From Clostridia bacterium (lineage in GTDB: Bacteria > Bacillota > Clostridia > Christensenellales > Aristaeellaceae): 36,914 bases of DNA. The position numbers were made by a program, and so were the translations under genes. Shown one piece after another: positions 16,721 to 25,776 of the stretch (its first letter is position 1; each line of letters opens with the position of its first letter). The stretch covers positions 1 through 36,914 of the forward strand of contig JAKSQH010000016.1 in assembly GCA_024404245.1 (NCBI GenBank), read 5' to 3'. Below the pieces are notes generated by a model. That model saw only the letters and a list, made by a program, of their open reading frames with translations. It had not been told where the DNA came from and did no database searches.

Positions 16721-19700
16721 TCAGGCGTTCTCCTGCCGGCGTTTCCGTACGGTTACCGCGATGACGGCAATGCCGGTTACCAGCGCGAATACACAGAGGA
16801 ACAGGTTCATGCTGTCTCCTGTGTGCGGTTGCTTATTGGGTACGTAGTCACCCTTGACACCGAGCGGACCGGTGAGCGCGCCCTTCAGTTCCACATACCG
16901 GCTGCCGTCATTAATATTGACTGTGGTGTTATATACCCGGTCCTCTTCGAAAGTATACCAGTTGTCAAAATGCCGCACCTTTACGCCGCCCTTGGAATTC
17001 TTCGTAACAGGGATACGGATGTTGAATTTCAACCGGTGCGAAAGCTGATCATCGATATAGAGGGGTTGTTCAAAGACATCCGTCACCTGTACGTTGCCGT
17101 TCTTTACGACATAGGAATGGGCAGCCAGCATCGGGGTCACATCGAAGCAGGAAAGCACATGATACGCGCCGTTTTCGTATTTCACGGCCGCGCGGGGCGA
17201 AATGCGGAGATAAAGATTCATGTCATTCCTGTCAACCAGGTGCATGTTCACATTCTCTTTGCTGGTCTCATATACGCCCGTGTTCGGATCATCGGCATAG
17301 GCTCTGTTGATCACATCGGTGACCAGTTTTTTCATTTCCAGCTCGTCCAGTTCAATGGGGGTGTATTCCTGAAGAGCCTCGCATTTGTTTGTAACAGACC
17401 AGATTTCCTGCCAGCATTCTTCCATCTGCGCTTTCAGAACGCTCATCGTTTTCGCGTCCGGCTCCGGCCGACCGGCAAGTGCCGCCTCATCCCGGATCAT
17501 CGCCTCATATTCAGCCGCCCGTTCCTGCGGGGTGGCGCCCATGTCATTCACAACCTTGACTTTGTCCTGGTTCAACGCCTTATGCGTGAATTCCGGATCT
17601 TCATTCGGAAGGGTCTGCATCCAGTTCTCCGCGCTGCGGAAATAGGATGCCAGCGGATCGGGAGAATTCGCCGCGTTCAGCTGACTGCCGCCGGAAATGT
17701 CAACCGGTTCACGGTACAGGATATACAGCTCACGGTAGAATTCATCGTCGAACTGCGTGTAATAGGAGGAATCAAAGAAGCCCTTGTAATCATACTGAGT
17801 CGCGACAAGCTTTGTGGCGCCGGTGGAAAAGTCCGTAATGTTCTTCGGATACCACTGTCCTCCGGAGTTTGTTTCTTCGGTCGCGTAACCAAAGGCAGCC
17901 GCGAGGGTCGCGTCCGTGTCCATCGATCCGTTGCGAATGTCCACCGTGGCGCCCAGCACCCTGTGGCAGAAGCGGAACATGTTCCATCTGGATTTGCTCA
18001 CGTCAGACAGGTTATAGGTTGAACCGTCTGTAAAATCCGTTCCGCGAAGGGTTCTGGCTTTCAGGCTGAACGGCGCGACATCTTTTGTGGCCAGCTCCTC
18101 GGTAAGGGATAATTTCGTCATGACGGGGGCTGTGTCGTTCGCCGTGATGTATCCCGCAGTGTTTGCGCCGCACCGGGTCAGATAATCCGCGAAGCTGCTG
18201 TCCTGACCGTTCTGCTCATAGATATGATAGAGCATGACGGTGGATACCGTGTTGGTTACGTTGTTGCTGAACCGGAAACCCGGGCTCAGCTTCACATCGG
18301 CATACAACCCGTCCGGTCCGTTGATCTGAATACGGAAAATGTCATCGGAGCTTCCGCCCAGATCGTTTGTGGGAATAACATGATATACAGAGCTCAGGGC
18401 TTCCTTGGACTTCTGGAAAGTGATGATGTTCCGCGCGTACAGACGGGTGCGGACCGGGATCAGGCGGGTACCGGTCAGATAGCAGAAATCGTCATATCCG
18501 GTCAGTGAATCGTCACGGAGTTGGTCAATGATATTAATCGTATCATTCCATTTGTCCATGAGGCTCGTCATTTCCGCGTTCGTGGTCAGACCGTTCTTTG
18601 CCAGCAGATCCAGTACAAACATGCCGTACAGGGTCGTGCGGGCGATCAGCTGATCTGCCGCCAGGTTGATGTTTTCGCGCGCCTCACTTTCAAAGCCGTA
18701 CACGTTATACATCAGCTGCAGCTGCGCGTCGATACCGGTATGCTCACTCAGGGCCGCGTCCAGATAGAACGTAAAGGCCGTCTTGATCCCGTCAAAGGAG
18801 GCGCGCCAGAGGTTCTCATCCCGCACCACCGCGCAGCCCAGCCTGTACTTCAGGGTTTCATAGGCTTCCTGCGCGTACAGCTTTGCCGTTTCCTGTTCCG
18901 TGCCGTGTCCGGTCAGCCAGGCATACGCGGCGTTCCGGAACTCGTCCGCGCAGTTATTGATGTTGTAGGAAGGCAGGGATGAAAACGCTTCACCGGGAAT
19001 GCTGACCGTCAGCGCCGGGTCCGCGTCGATACCGGTATCGGTTTTCACAACGGCGGCCGGATTCTTCGCGTCCGACATCAGCAGGCTCAGGCTCTCGTTG
19101 CCGTCCTGATCGGTAATATAGGCATGGAGCAGCACAATATCCGTGTTATCCGCGCGGGAGGACGGATCGGTATACCACTTTTTGAAGGCACGGTTCAGTT
19201 CCGTCTCGTATTTTTCAATATAGGTGTCCAGCGGCTTGCAGTAGTTGTTGCTGAACGTGTTCAGATTGATGTATTCAGACCGGGCGATATTCGCGCGGTT
19301 CTGTTCCTCCAGGCTGATCTCCAGACCCAGAATCGCTTCCGTAATCTCATCCAGTTTCCGGTTGATCTGGGACAATGAGGACTGTATCTCAATAATGCCG
19401 TTATAAAGGGTTTCCAGCGTTATGGGCGTTTCGGTCGTTCCGTTTCCGCCGCCGAACAGCTTTTCATAGAAGCTGCTGAGCAGACCGATGATGGTATTCG
19501 TTGTATTGGCGTATTTGATCACCTTGGCGAAAACCTGCGCGTATTCCTTGGTGGGACCGAATTTTTTCAGTATATTGTTGATCTTTTCAAAGGTCTTGAT
19601 ATATTTGCTGTAGTCCAGCTTCGCGTTCAGGCCGTTACTGTCCGCCTGTGCCTTGTTCAGCCCGAGCGCGCCGTCGGCGAACGGCGTCACAACAGCCCCG

Positions 19701-19753
19701 AACGCCAGCACAAACGCGAGCAGAAAAGCAAGCAGCCCTTTGTTGATTACCAT
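16721..19753 (-). CDS. Large wall-anchored surface protein of unknown function
   Basis: A 1010-residue protein whose family I do not recognise. Residues 1-37 form a signal peptide (hydrophobic 7-26, likely cleavage after AQA-37). Residues 40-380 are mostly helical, with a coiled-coil stretch at about 114-155. The middle is mixed alpha/beta, and the region from about 860 looks beta-rich (NTTVNINDGSRYVEL). The end is a sorting signal: QPHTGD at 975-980, hydrophobic 984-1002, then RKRR, so a sortase should attach it to the wall; the motif has Q where LPxTG has L. The start is ATG 19753 (GGAAAG 4 nt upstream); an in-frame GTG 21 nt further up has no ribosome binding site. It has its own consensus promoter and is divergent from the GH31 gene. 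No glycosidase or binding domain could be named, so adhesion, substrate binding or a pore-forming-like helical head are all open. Confidence 0.85.
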   Translation of the reverse strand: MVINKGLLAFLLAFVLAFGAVVTPFADGALGLNKAQADSNGLNAKLDYSKYIKTFEKINNILKKFGPTKEYAQVFAKVIKYANTTNTIIGLLSSFYEKLFGGGNGTTETPITLETLYNGIIEIQSSLSQINRKLDEITEAILGLEISLEEQNRANIARSEYINLNTFSNNYCKPLDTYIEKYETELNRAFKKWYTDPSSRADNTDIVLLHAYITDQDGNESLSLLMSDAKNPAAVVKTDTGIDADPALTVSIPGEAFSSLPSYNINNCADEFRNAAYAWLTGHGTEQETAKLYAQEAYETLKYRLGCAVVRDENLWRASFDGIKTAFTFYLDAALSEHTGIDAQLQLMYNVYGFESEARENINLAADQLIARTTLYGMFVLDLLAKNGLTTNAEMTSLMDKWNDTINIIDQLRDDSLTGYDDFCYLTGTRLIPVRTRLYARNIITFQKSKEALSSVYHVIPTNDLGGSSDDIFRIQINGPDGLYADVKLSPGFRFSNNVTNTVSTVMLYHIYEQNGQDSSFADYLTRCGANTAGYITANDTAPVMTKLSLTEELATKDVAPFSLKARTLRGTDFTDGSTYNLSDVSKSRWNMFRFCHRVLGATVDIRNGSMDTDATLAAAFGYATEETNSGGQWYPKNITDFSTGATKLVATQYDYKGFFDSSYYTQFDDEFYRELYILYREPVDISGGSQLNAANSPDPLASYFRSAENWMQTLPNEDPEFTHKALNQDKVKVVNDMGATPQERAAEYEAMIRDEAALAGRPEPDAKTMSVLKAQMEECWQEIWSVTNKCEALQEYTPIELDELEMKKLVTDVINRAYADDPNTGVYETSKENVNMHLVDRNDMNLYLRISPRAAVKYENGAYHVLSCFDVTPMLAAHSYVVKNGNVQVTDVFEQPLYIDDQLSHRLKFNIRIPVTKNSKGGVKVRHFDNWYTFEEDRVYNTTVNINDGSRYVELKGALTGPLGVKGDYVPNKQPHTGDSMNLFLCVFALVTGIAVIAVTVRKRRQENA

Positions 19754-19794
19754 TATACTTTCCGTTCCTTTCACAGCATACAGCTACCGACCTC

Positions 19795-19823
19795 ATTATA
19801 CAGTGTACATGCTTGTTTTTCAA
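19795..19823 (-). promoter_or_regulatory. Sigma-A promoter of the surface protein gene
   Basis: On the minus strand, TTGAAA (19823-19818), a 17-bp spacer and TATAAT (19800-19795). The start codon is about 42 bp downstream of the -10 box. Confidence 0.88.
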
Positions 19824-19884
19824 TGTTTGTTCACGCTATATATAGTAAATTTTCGGAAAAAACGGACCGCGCTCCGAAAGCGCA

Positions 19885-19914
19885 TTGACACGCGGCTCAG
19901 GTCCGCGCTACAGT
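19885..19914 (+). promoter_or_regulatory. Probable promoter of the GH31 gene
   Basis: TTGACA (19885-19890) and TACAGT (19909-19914) are 18 bp apart. The spacer carries the inverted repeat CGCGG (19891-19895) / CCGCG (19903-19907), which could be an operator. The GH31 start lies 38 bp further on. Confidence 0.6.
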
Positions 19915-19952
19915 GTATGTAGGTTATCATAACATAAGCACGGAGGCACGTT

Positions 19953-22133
19953 ATGGAACAAATCGTCATTTCACCCGTCCTCACAGAGCTGCGATTTTCC
20001 CCGAACGGGGAGCGGATATTTTCACCCGTATCATTTCCGGATGAAGGCGAACCGTTTCTCCGGCTTGTATCCTGTGTTTTCAAGCCGTGTCCGGTATACA
20101 GAACGGAAGATGAAGATGCATCCGTGAGCACCGTGATGACCGCCAACGGTGAGGTCACAAACAAAACGGGCGGCGCGCTCCGGTTCATCCGGATGACGCG
20201 GAAAGCGGTTCTGGAGTTTCAGTACAGCGGCCGTCCCCTGCTCACCGGTCTCGGGCAGCATGAACGCGGTGTTGACAGCTACACCGGGAACGCGGAATAC
20301 CTGTATCCGCACAATATGAAGATCCCTGTTCCTTTCCTGCTGTCCTCGGACGGATGGGCCGTCTGGATCCGCGCGGACTGCGCCATGCGTTATGAACCCT
20401 TCCCCTCCGGCTTCCGTTTTCTGCTGGAAGCCGTTGACGGGTTCTCGGTATTTGTCTTCGGGCCTGACAGCTGTGCGAATATTCTGCGGTCATTCATCCG
20501 TATGAACGGGGCGCCGCGTCTTCTGCCGCGGTGGGTCTTCGGCTATCTGCAGTCAAAGGAGCGGTATCATTCCTCCGCCGAATTGCTGGATACCGTCCGT
20601 CAGTTCCGGTCGCTTTCCCTGCCGCTGGACTGTATTGTGCTGGACTGGCTCAGCTGGGAGGACGGCTGCTGGGGCGATAAAAAGCCCGACCCTGCCAGAT
20701 TCCCGGATGTGCAAAGCCTTACAGACGGGCTGCACCGTTCCGGTGTCCGCCTGATGGTTTCCGTCTGGCCGAACATGACCAAAGGCAATGACCGCGATGA
20801 ATTCGCCGAAAAGGGCATGTTTCTGCCCGGCACACAGATCTATGACGCTTTCAGCGAGGACGCGCGTGACCTTTACTGGAAGCAGTGCAGGCGTTACTGG
20901 ATGGACGGCGGAGCAGACGCGCTGTGGTGTGACAGCTGTGAACCGGTCACCGATCCGGACTGGTGCGGCAATGAACAGCGTCCGGAGGAGGAGCGCTGCC
21001 GTCTGCTGACATCTGCCTCATCCGTATGCATGGATCCGGCGTGCATGAACGCGTACGGTTCCGTGCACACAGCCGGTATCTCCGCGCGCTGGCTGAAAAC
21101 ATATCCCGATAAGCGGCCTGTCATTCTGTCCCGCTCCGGCGGTCCGGACAGCGCCGCAAACGGCGTGATTCTGTGGTCCGGCGATATCTGTGCGAGGTGG
21201 GATGTACTCCGCGCGCAGGTCGCCGAAGGAATCCGCGCGTCCGAAAGCGGGCTCGTTTACTGGACCCTGGACATCGGCGCGTTCTTTGTCGGCCGGAATG
21301 ATCCGTGGTTCTGGCGCGGCGATTATCCGTCGGGTGTCGATGACCCCGGTTACCGTGAATTGTATGTCCGCTGGTTCCAGTACGGTGCCATGCTGCCCGT
21401 ATTCCGTTCCCACGGCACCGATACCCCGCGTGAGCCCTGGCGTTTCGGCGATGAAAGCAGTGTTCCCTTCCGTTGCCTGAAGGAAGCGCTGTCGCTCCGC
21501 TACCGTCTGCTTCCCTATATCTACGCGACCGCGTGGCAATGTCACCGTGACTGTATGCCCATGGTCCGCAGTATGCTTACAGCCTTCGGCGGTACGAATG
21601 ACGCTCTCTGCCGGAACTGCTATATGTTCGGTGACGCGCTCCTTGTGCGGCCGGTTACCGCGCCGCTTGCGGAAGGCGGGAGCAGGACGGATGTCATGCT
21701 GCCGGAAGGCCGCCTCTGGTATGATCTGTTCAGCGGTCAGGTGTACGGGGGCGGGCAGCGGATCACCGTCGATACACCGCTTGACCGGTTCCCGCTTTTT
21801 GCCGCCTCCGGATCTGTCCTTCCGCTCGCGGATCCGGTGCTGTGCACAGATGAACTCACCGCGCCCGCGGACAGACTGGAAATCTTTGCAGGATGTGACG
21901 GTTCATTCACACTGTACGCCGATCGGGGTGACGGAAACGGGTATGAGCACGGTGAATACTGCCTGATACCGGTAACCTGGAATGACAGTGAAAAGCGTCT
22001 GACCGTGCACGCGTCCGAAGGCGGGCTGAGCTGTTCCTTCCCGTTGAAAGTCGTTCTGCGTCTGCCGGACGGAAGCGTTGACGAGCGAAACATCCGCTAT
22101 ATTCCGGAAGGTGTATCCGTCCGGTTTGACTGA
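19953..22133 (+). CDS. GH31 family alpha-glycosidase (alpha-glucosidase/xylosidase type)
   Basis: A 726-residue cytoplasmic enzyme. An N-terminal beta-sandwich (about 1-180) includes GLGQHERG; the catalytic barrel (about 185-540) has the nucleophile D327 in LWCDSCEP and the probable acid/base D411 in WSGDI; C-terminal beta domains with the DGSFTLYADRGDG segment follow. GH31 enzymes release alpha-linked glucose, xylose or galactose, or act as sulfoquinovosidases. The CDSCEP form replaces the more common DM-EP, so the exact sugar cannot be read from the sequence. GGAGG lies 7 nt before the ATG. A HAD phosphatase gene follows after 56 bp. Confidence 0.93.
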   Translation: MEQIVISPVLTELRFSPNGERIFSPVSFPDEGEPFLRLVSCVFKPCPVYRTEDEDASVSTVMTANGEVTNKTGGALRFIRMTRKAVLEFQYSGRPLLTGLGQHERGVDSYTGNAEYLYPHNMKIPVPFLLSSDGWAVWIRADCAMRYEPFPSGFRFLLEAVDGFSVFVFGPDSCANILRSFIRMNGAPRLLPRWVFGYLQSKERYHSSAELLDTVRQFRSLSLPLDCIVLDWLSWEDGCWGDKKPDPARFPDVQSLTDGLHRSGVRLMVSVWPNMTKGNDRDEFAEKGMFLPGTQIYDAFSEDARDLYWKQCRRYWMDGGADALWCDSCEPVTDPDWCGNEQRPEEERCRLLTSASSVCMDPACMNAYGSVHTAGISARWLKTYPDKRPVILSRSGGPDSAANGVILWSGDICARWDVLRAQVAEGIRASESGLVYWTLDIGAFFVGRNDPWFWRGDYPSGVDDPGYRELYVRWFQYGAMLPVFRSHGTDTPREPWRFGDESSVPFRCLKEALSLRYRLLPYIYATAWQCHRDCMPMVRSMLTAFGGTNDALCRNCYMFGDALLVRPVTAPLAEGGSRTDVMLPEGRLWYDLFSGQVYGGGQRITVDTPLDRFPLFAASGSVLPLADPVLCTDELTAPADRLEIFAGCDGSFTLYADRGDGNGYEHGEYCLIPVTWNDSEKRLTVHASEGGLSCSFPLKVVLRLPDGSVDERNIRYIPEGVSVRFD

Positions 22134-22154
22134 TACCGTTTTTTTCCCTATAAT
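22126..22154 (+). promoter_or_regulatory. Internal sigma-A promoter of the HAD gene
   Basis: TTGACT (22126-22131, overlapping the last codons of the GH31 gene), a 17-bp spacer and TATAAT (22149-22154). It allows the phosphatase to be made independently of GH31. Confidence 0.82.
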
Positions 22155-22189
22155 GAGTTTTCCGGGTTTTGTGAAGGAGGAATAAGCGT

Positions 22190-22963
22190 TTGATCAGACT
22201 TGTAGCTTCGGATCTGGACGGTACACTGCTGGAAAAAGGCGGTGTTCTGCCGGACGGAATCTTTCCGATAATTCTGCAGCTGAAAGAAGCCGGCATTGCG
22301 TTCGCGGCATGCAGCGGCAGGCAGTATACCAATCTTCGCCGTCTGTTCCGTCCGGTAGCGGATAAAATGATGTTCATCTGTGAAAACGGCGCGCTGTGCG
22401 TCCGTGGCGACGGCTCCTTTGATACCACACCGATCCCCGCCTGCTATACAGACGCGATCATGCATGACATTCTGGCGGAAGGTATGAATCTGCTGGTTTC
22501 CGGTACACACAGCGCGTATGTCATGGATAGAAACCGTGATTTTTCCGATGATATCATCTACCGGCTCCGGAATACGGTTACCGTGCTGCATGACACGGAT
22601 GAACTGCCGGAACAGCCGATCAAAATTTCCGGCATGATCCGCGCGGACCGGATGGCGGATGTTTCCGGGCGCCTGCAGGCAAAATGGAGCGGCATTCTTT
22701 CCTGTGTTGTCGCCGGGCCCGAATGGCTGGACTTTACCGTGGCGGACAAGGGCACCGGGCTGAAAAAGCTGATGAACAGCCTCGGCATCGGGCCGGAGGA
22801 CACGGCTGCTTTCGGAGACGCTTTCAACGATGAGCCGATGCTGGACCTGGTCGGTCATCCGTATATTGTTCAGAGCGCGGTTCCGGAAATGAAGAAACCG
22901 CGATACACCGAATTTGACAAGGTTCTTCCGGTGCTGGAAAGCTTTCTGTCCGGCAGCGACTGA
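22190..22963 (+). CDS. Cof-type HAD-superfamily phosphatase
   Basis: A 257-residue hydrolase. Motif I is SDLDGTLL with the nucleophile D8 and D10, motif II is the CSGR segment near 40, motif III has a lysine near 187 (ADKGTGL), and motif IV is FGDAFNDEPM near 206-215. The large C2B-type cap domain (about 80-185) marks the Cof subfamily, which dephosphorylates sugar phosphates and related metabolites. The start is TTG, supported by AAGGAGGA 8 nt upstream and by the motif lying right at the N-terminus. It may act on sugar phosphates arising from the neighbouring glycosidases, but such enzymes are often broad in specificity. Confidence 0.93.
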   Translation: MIRLVASDLDGTLLEKGGVLPDGIFPIILQLKEAGIAFAACSGRQYTNLRRLFRPVADKMMFICENGALCVRGDGSFDTTPIPACYTDAIMHDILAEGMNLLVSGTHSAYVMDRNRDFSDDIIYRLRNTVTVLHDTDELPEQPIKISGMIRADRMADVSGRLQAKWSGILSCVVAGPEWLDFTVADKGTGLKKLMNSLGIGPEDTAAFGDAFNDEPMLDLVGHPYIVQSAVPEMKKPRYTEFDKVLPVLESFLSGSD

Positions 22964-22991
22964 CTGTTTCCGGATAAACAGCATTAAAACG

Positions 22992-23013
22992 GGGCGCCCC
23001 TCACGGGGCGCCC
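22992..23013. terminator. Bidirectional terminator between the HAD and binding-protein genes
   Basis: Perfect 9-bp stem GGGCGCCCC (22992-23000) / GGGGCGCCC (23005-23013). On the plus strand it is followed by TTGCCTTGTTT, on the minus strand by CGTTTTAAT. It separates two convergent genes (stops at 22963 and 23038). Confidence 0.85.
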
Positions 23014-23037
23014 TTGCCTTGTTTCGGATAGAGAGAA

Positions 23038-24714
23038 TTACTTCGCGGCGGCAGCGGCTTCAACCTTCATGTCAACTTCGGGCTGCCACTTCGCGCAGTC
23101 ATACTGATACAGTTCTTCATAGCCCAGGCCTTCGAGGGTCTCGACCATTTCGTCCCACAGCGCTTCGAAAGCTTCGTCGCTCTCAGCACGGAACATCTGC
23201 CAGGTGTACTTGCACAGTTCGGTGTTGATGCTCTTGCGGATGAATTCGTGATCGGGATCGTCAGAAGCGGGGCTGAAGGATACGGACGGGCTGGCAACCA
23301 GCTTGCCGTTCTTGTTCATCCAGTCAACAGCGTCTCTCGCGTCGAATTTTTCCATCCACTCGGACTTCATCTGGGTCATGTTCTTGGCAATGTAGGAAGC
23401 CCAGAACTTCATGTCATAGGTTTCACCGGTGTTCGGGTTGGTGCAGATGGAAGAGCACAGCCACTGGTTAATGGCGTTGTTGCCGTCCTGATATCCGCCG
23501 CCGCCGAATTCTTCCGGAACGGGCAGGTTGTCCATCAGAGCATTGTCCATGTAGGGGATGAACTTGCCGTCTTCGCCGACGGTGTAGTTCAGGCCTTCGA
23601 TACCGTTATGCTGGAATACCAGAGCTTCGGGGCTGGCATACCAGTCAAGGAACTTCATGATGAGGTCATACTTCTCATCGGACACGCTGGAGCCGACGCC
23701 CCAGACGCGGGCAGAGCCGTAGAAAGGATCGGCGTCAGCATAGTAAGCCTGATCGCCAACGGGGATGAACTGGAAGGCGCTGCCGTTATCCAGACGTTCC
23801 TGGCTGTTCCAGAATCCGATTTCCCAGTTGTACCAGATCATGTCAACCTGACCGTTGGAGATCTTGGCGCAAACTTCGTTCCAACCCTGCTCATAGGATT
23901 CGGGGTCAACCAGACCCATCTGGTTCGCCTTGTTGATCATCTTGGTGATCTTGTAGTAGGCGACATCACGGTCGGTCAGCTTCTTGAAGGTGTTGTCGGG
24001 CATCAGCATCGCGCTGTTCTTCAGCTTCTGGCCGTACCAGGTGGTCAGCTGCACAACGTTCGCGGGACCGCTCATGTTGTCGTTGTTGTCCCAGTCGGGC
24101 CACAGGGAGAAGGGATAAGCGGGATCGCCGGCATCGTTGGTGGGATGGATCTCGTGGATCTTGGCCAGCAGGTCAAGCAGTCCGTCAACATCCGCCACGT
24201 CGGGGGAACCGGCAGCTTTGTACAGATCCCAACGGATCTGGGGCTGAGAGCCAACCAGTTCGGCGGTCAGGGTCACGGGGCTGGTGTCGGTCATTTCCGC
24301 GGGGATACCGTAGATAATGCCGTCTTCGAACTGGCTGTTGTAGGAATCGATCTGCGCCATGAACTGCTGCAGGTTAGCGCATTCGGGCAGCTTGTCGGCA
24401 ATGTTCTTGACCAGACCGGCCTGGATCGCGTTGGCGAATTCAGCCTTGTCCATGATCAGGATATCGCCCAGATTGCCTTCGGCGGCACGGGTGGCGTAAA
24501 TCTGCTCACCGGCAACCTGCTTGGCAATGATGTTCAGTTCGATATTGAACCGATCCTTGACAACTTTGGCGAACCAGCCGGTCTGAATGCCATGATAGTT
24601 CGCGGCGTCATCGTAGAAATCGATGGTGATAACAGCGTCATCAGCCATCGCGCCGAATGATACCATGGACATAACCATGACAGCAGTCAGCAACAGAGCC
24701 AGAAACTTTTTCAT
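23038..24714 (-). CDS. Extracellular solute-binding protein of an LplA-type carbohydrate ABC transporter
   Basis: A 558-residue secreted binding protein. Residues 1-24 are a signal peptide (MKKFLALLL..., cleavage after GAMA-24). The mature part has the family-1 two-lobe pattern seen in LplA-like proteins (VITIDFYDD, SNGQVDMIWYNWE, YDLIMKFLDWYASPEA, AVDWMNKNGKLV). Unlike most Gram-positive binding proteins there is no cysteine lipobox. The start ATG 24714 has AAAGGAGGG 7 nt upstream; the frame stays open further upstream to 25062, inside the permease gene, and that extension is rejected. Codon choice looks more biased than in its neighbours, as expected for a highly expressed product. It is the third gene of the lplB-lplC-binding-protein operon. 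The ligand is probably an oligosaccharide but is not determined. Confidence 0.93.
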   Translation of the reverse strand: MKKFLALLLTAVMVMSMVSFGAMADDAVITIDFYDDAANYHGIQTGWFAKVVKDRFNIELNIIAKQVAGEQIYATRAAEGNLGDILIMDKAEFANAIQAGLVKNIADKLPECANLQQFMAQIDSYNSQFEDGIIYGIPAEMTDTSPVTLTAELVGSQPQIRWDLYKAAGSPDVADVDGLLDLLAKIHEIHPTNDAGDPAYPFSLWPDWDNNDNMSGPANVVQLTTWYGQKLKNSAMLMPDNTFKKLTDRDVAYYKITKMINKANQMGLVDPESYEQGWNEVCAKISNGQVDMIWYNWEIGFWNSQERLDNGSAFQFIPVGDQAYYADADPFYGSARVWGVGSSVSDEKYDLIMKFLDWYASPEALVFQHNGIEGLNYTVGEDGKFIPYMDNALMDNLPVPEEFGGGGYQDGNNAINQWLCSSICTNPNTGETYDMKFWASYIAKNMTQMKSEWMEKFDARDAVDWMNKNGKLVASPSVSFSPASDDPDHEFIRKSINTELCKYTWQMFRAESDEAFEALWDEMVETLEGLGYEELYQYDCAKWQPEVDMKVEAAAAAK

Positions 24715-24776
24715 TGGAGTCCCTCCTTTAATTATATGATGTAAAGCATTCCTGCCTTCATCCGTCTGAAAACCCG

Positions 24777-25733
24777 TCAGCCCTTGACGGCGCCGATCAT
24801 GATGCCCTTGGTGAAATACTTCTGGAAGAAGGGATACACGCACATGATCGGGAATACGACCACAACGGTTACGGTCATGCGAATGGATGTCGCCGTCGCC
24901 GCGTGGGCAAGGCTGGCCATCATCGCCGTGGAGTTGGTGGAGTTGCTCACCAGAGCCTTCAGGGCGCTTGCCTGATTGATGTACTGATACAGCATGAACT
25001 GGAGTGTGTTCAGCTCCGGCTTGCCGGACATCAGCAGCAGCGTATCCTGGAAGGAGTTCCACTGGTTCACCGCGGCAAATACCGCGATGGTCGCCAGAAT
25101 CGGCTTGATAACCGGCAGCATAATCGAGAAGAAGATCCGTATTGTTCCCGCGCCGTCAATTTCAGCCGCGTCCTGCAGCGCCTGAGGTACCGACTCGCAG
25201 TACGTCTTGCACAGCACAATGTAGAACGGCTGTATGATCATCGGGAAAATATAGCCCCAGAAATTGTTTGTCATACCCAGGATCTTCATCGTCAGATACC
25301 AGGGAATGATACCGGCGTTGATGTACATCGTCACCGTTACAAAGCGGTACCACAGTTTTCTGTGCCACATGGTCTGCCGGGTGAACATATACCCCAGGAA
25401 AGCCGCGATCATCACCGTCAGCACCGTACCGATCACGGTACGCAGTACGGAGATCTTTGCCGCGGTCAGCAGGCCGGGCAGCGTGAACACGGATTTGTAG
25501 TTCTGGAAGTGGATTTCCAGCGGATAAAACAGTACTTTACCGTGCTGCGAAAGATCGTTGTTGCTGATGGAGTTGATGATTACGTAATAGAACGGATAGA
25601 CACACACAAAGGCAAACAGCGCGTACACAATATAGGTGATCACACTGATGATTTTATCACCTGTGCTGGTCTTGATCCTGGAATTTTTCGGAATAAACGG
25701 TTCCTTTTCCTTCGGAGTTCTGGTCAGTTCCAT
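24777..25733 (-). CDS. Carbohydrate ABC transporter permease (LplC/YtcP type)
   Basis: A 318-residue inner-membrane permease with six predicted helices. A cytoplasmic N-tail of about 27 residues leads into the first helix (IISVITYIVYALFAFVCVYP). The EAA loop that docks the ATPase reads QDAAEIDGAGTIRIFF, about residues 184-211. The ending KYFTKGIMIGAVKG is typical of the LplC group. AAAGGAGG precedes the ATG by 7 nt. The gene lies 43 bp after the other permease and 62 bp before the binding-protein gene. No ATPase gene is in the operon; systems of this type usually share an MsmK-like ATPase encoded elsewhere. Confidence 0.95.
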   Translation of the reverse strand: MELTRTPKEKEPFIPKNSRIKTSTGDKIISVITYIVYALFAFVCVYPFYYVIINSISNNDLSQHGKVLFYPLEIHFQNYKSVFTLPGLLTAAKISVLRTVIGTVLTVMIAAFLGYMFTRQTMWHRKLWYRFVTVTMYINAGIIPWYLTMKILGMTNNFWGYIFPMIIQPFYIVLCKTYCESVPQALQDAAEIDGAGTIRIFFSIMLPVIKPILATIAVFAAVNQWNSFQDTLLLMSGKPELNTLQFMLYQYINQASALKALVSNSTNSTAMMASLAHAATATSIRMTVTVVVVFPIMCVYPFFQKYFTKGIMIGAVKG

Positions 25734-25776
25734 TTTTCTGCCTCCTTTTTTTCAGTCATCGGATCCGGGCGTTTCA

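Noticed and set aside
23248..24660. A 470-codon plus-strand frame antisense to the binding-protein gene
   Set aside because: It mirrors the strongly biased codons of the real gene and has no start signal; the minus frame has a signal peptide, a ribosome binding site and family motifs.
24731..24736. TATAAT on the minus strand just before the binding-protein gene
   Set aside because: Transcription would start inside the ribosome binding site and no -35 box is present.
24715..25062. N-terminal extension of the binding protein frame
   Set aside because: The extension overlaps the LplC gene in another frame; the ATG at 24714 has an ideal ribosome binding site and starts a signal peptide.
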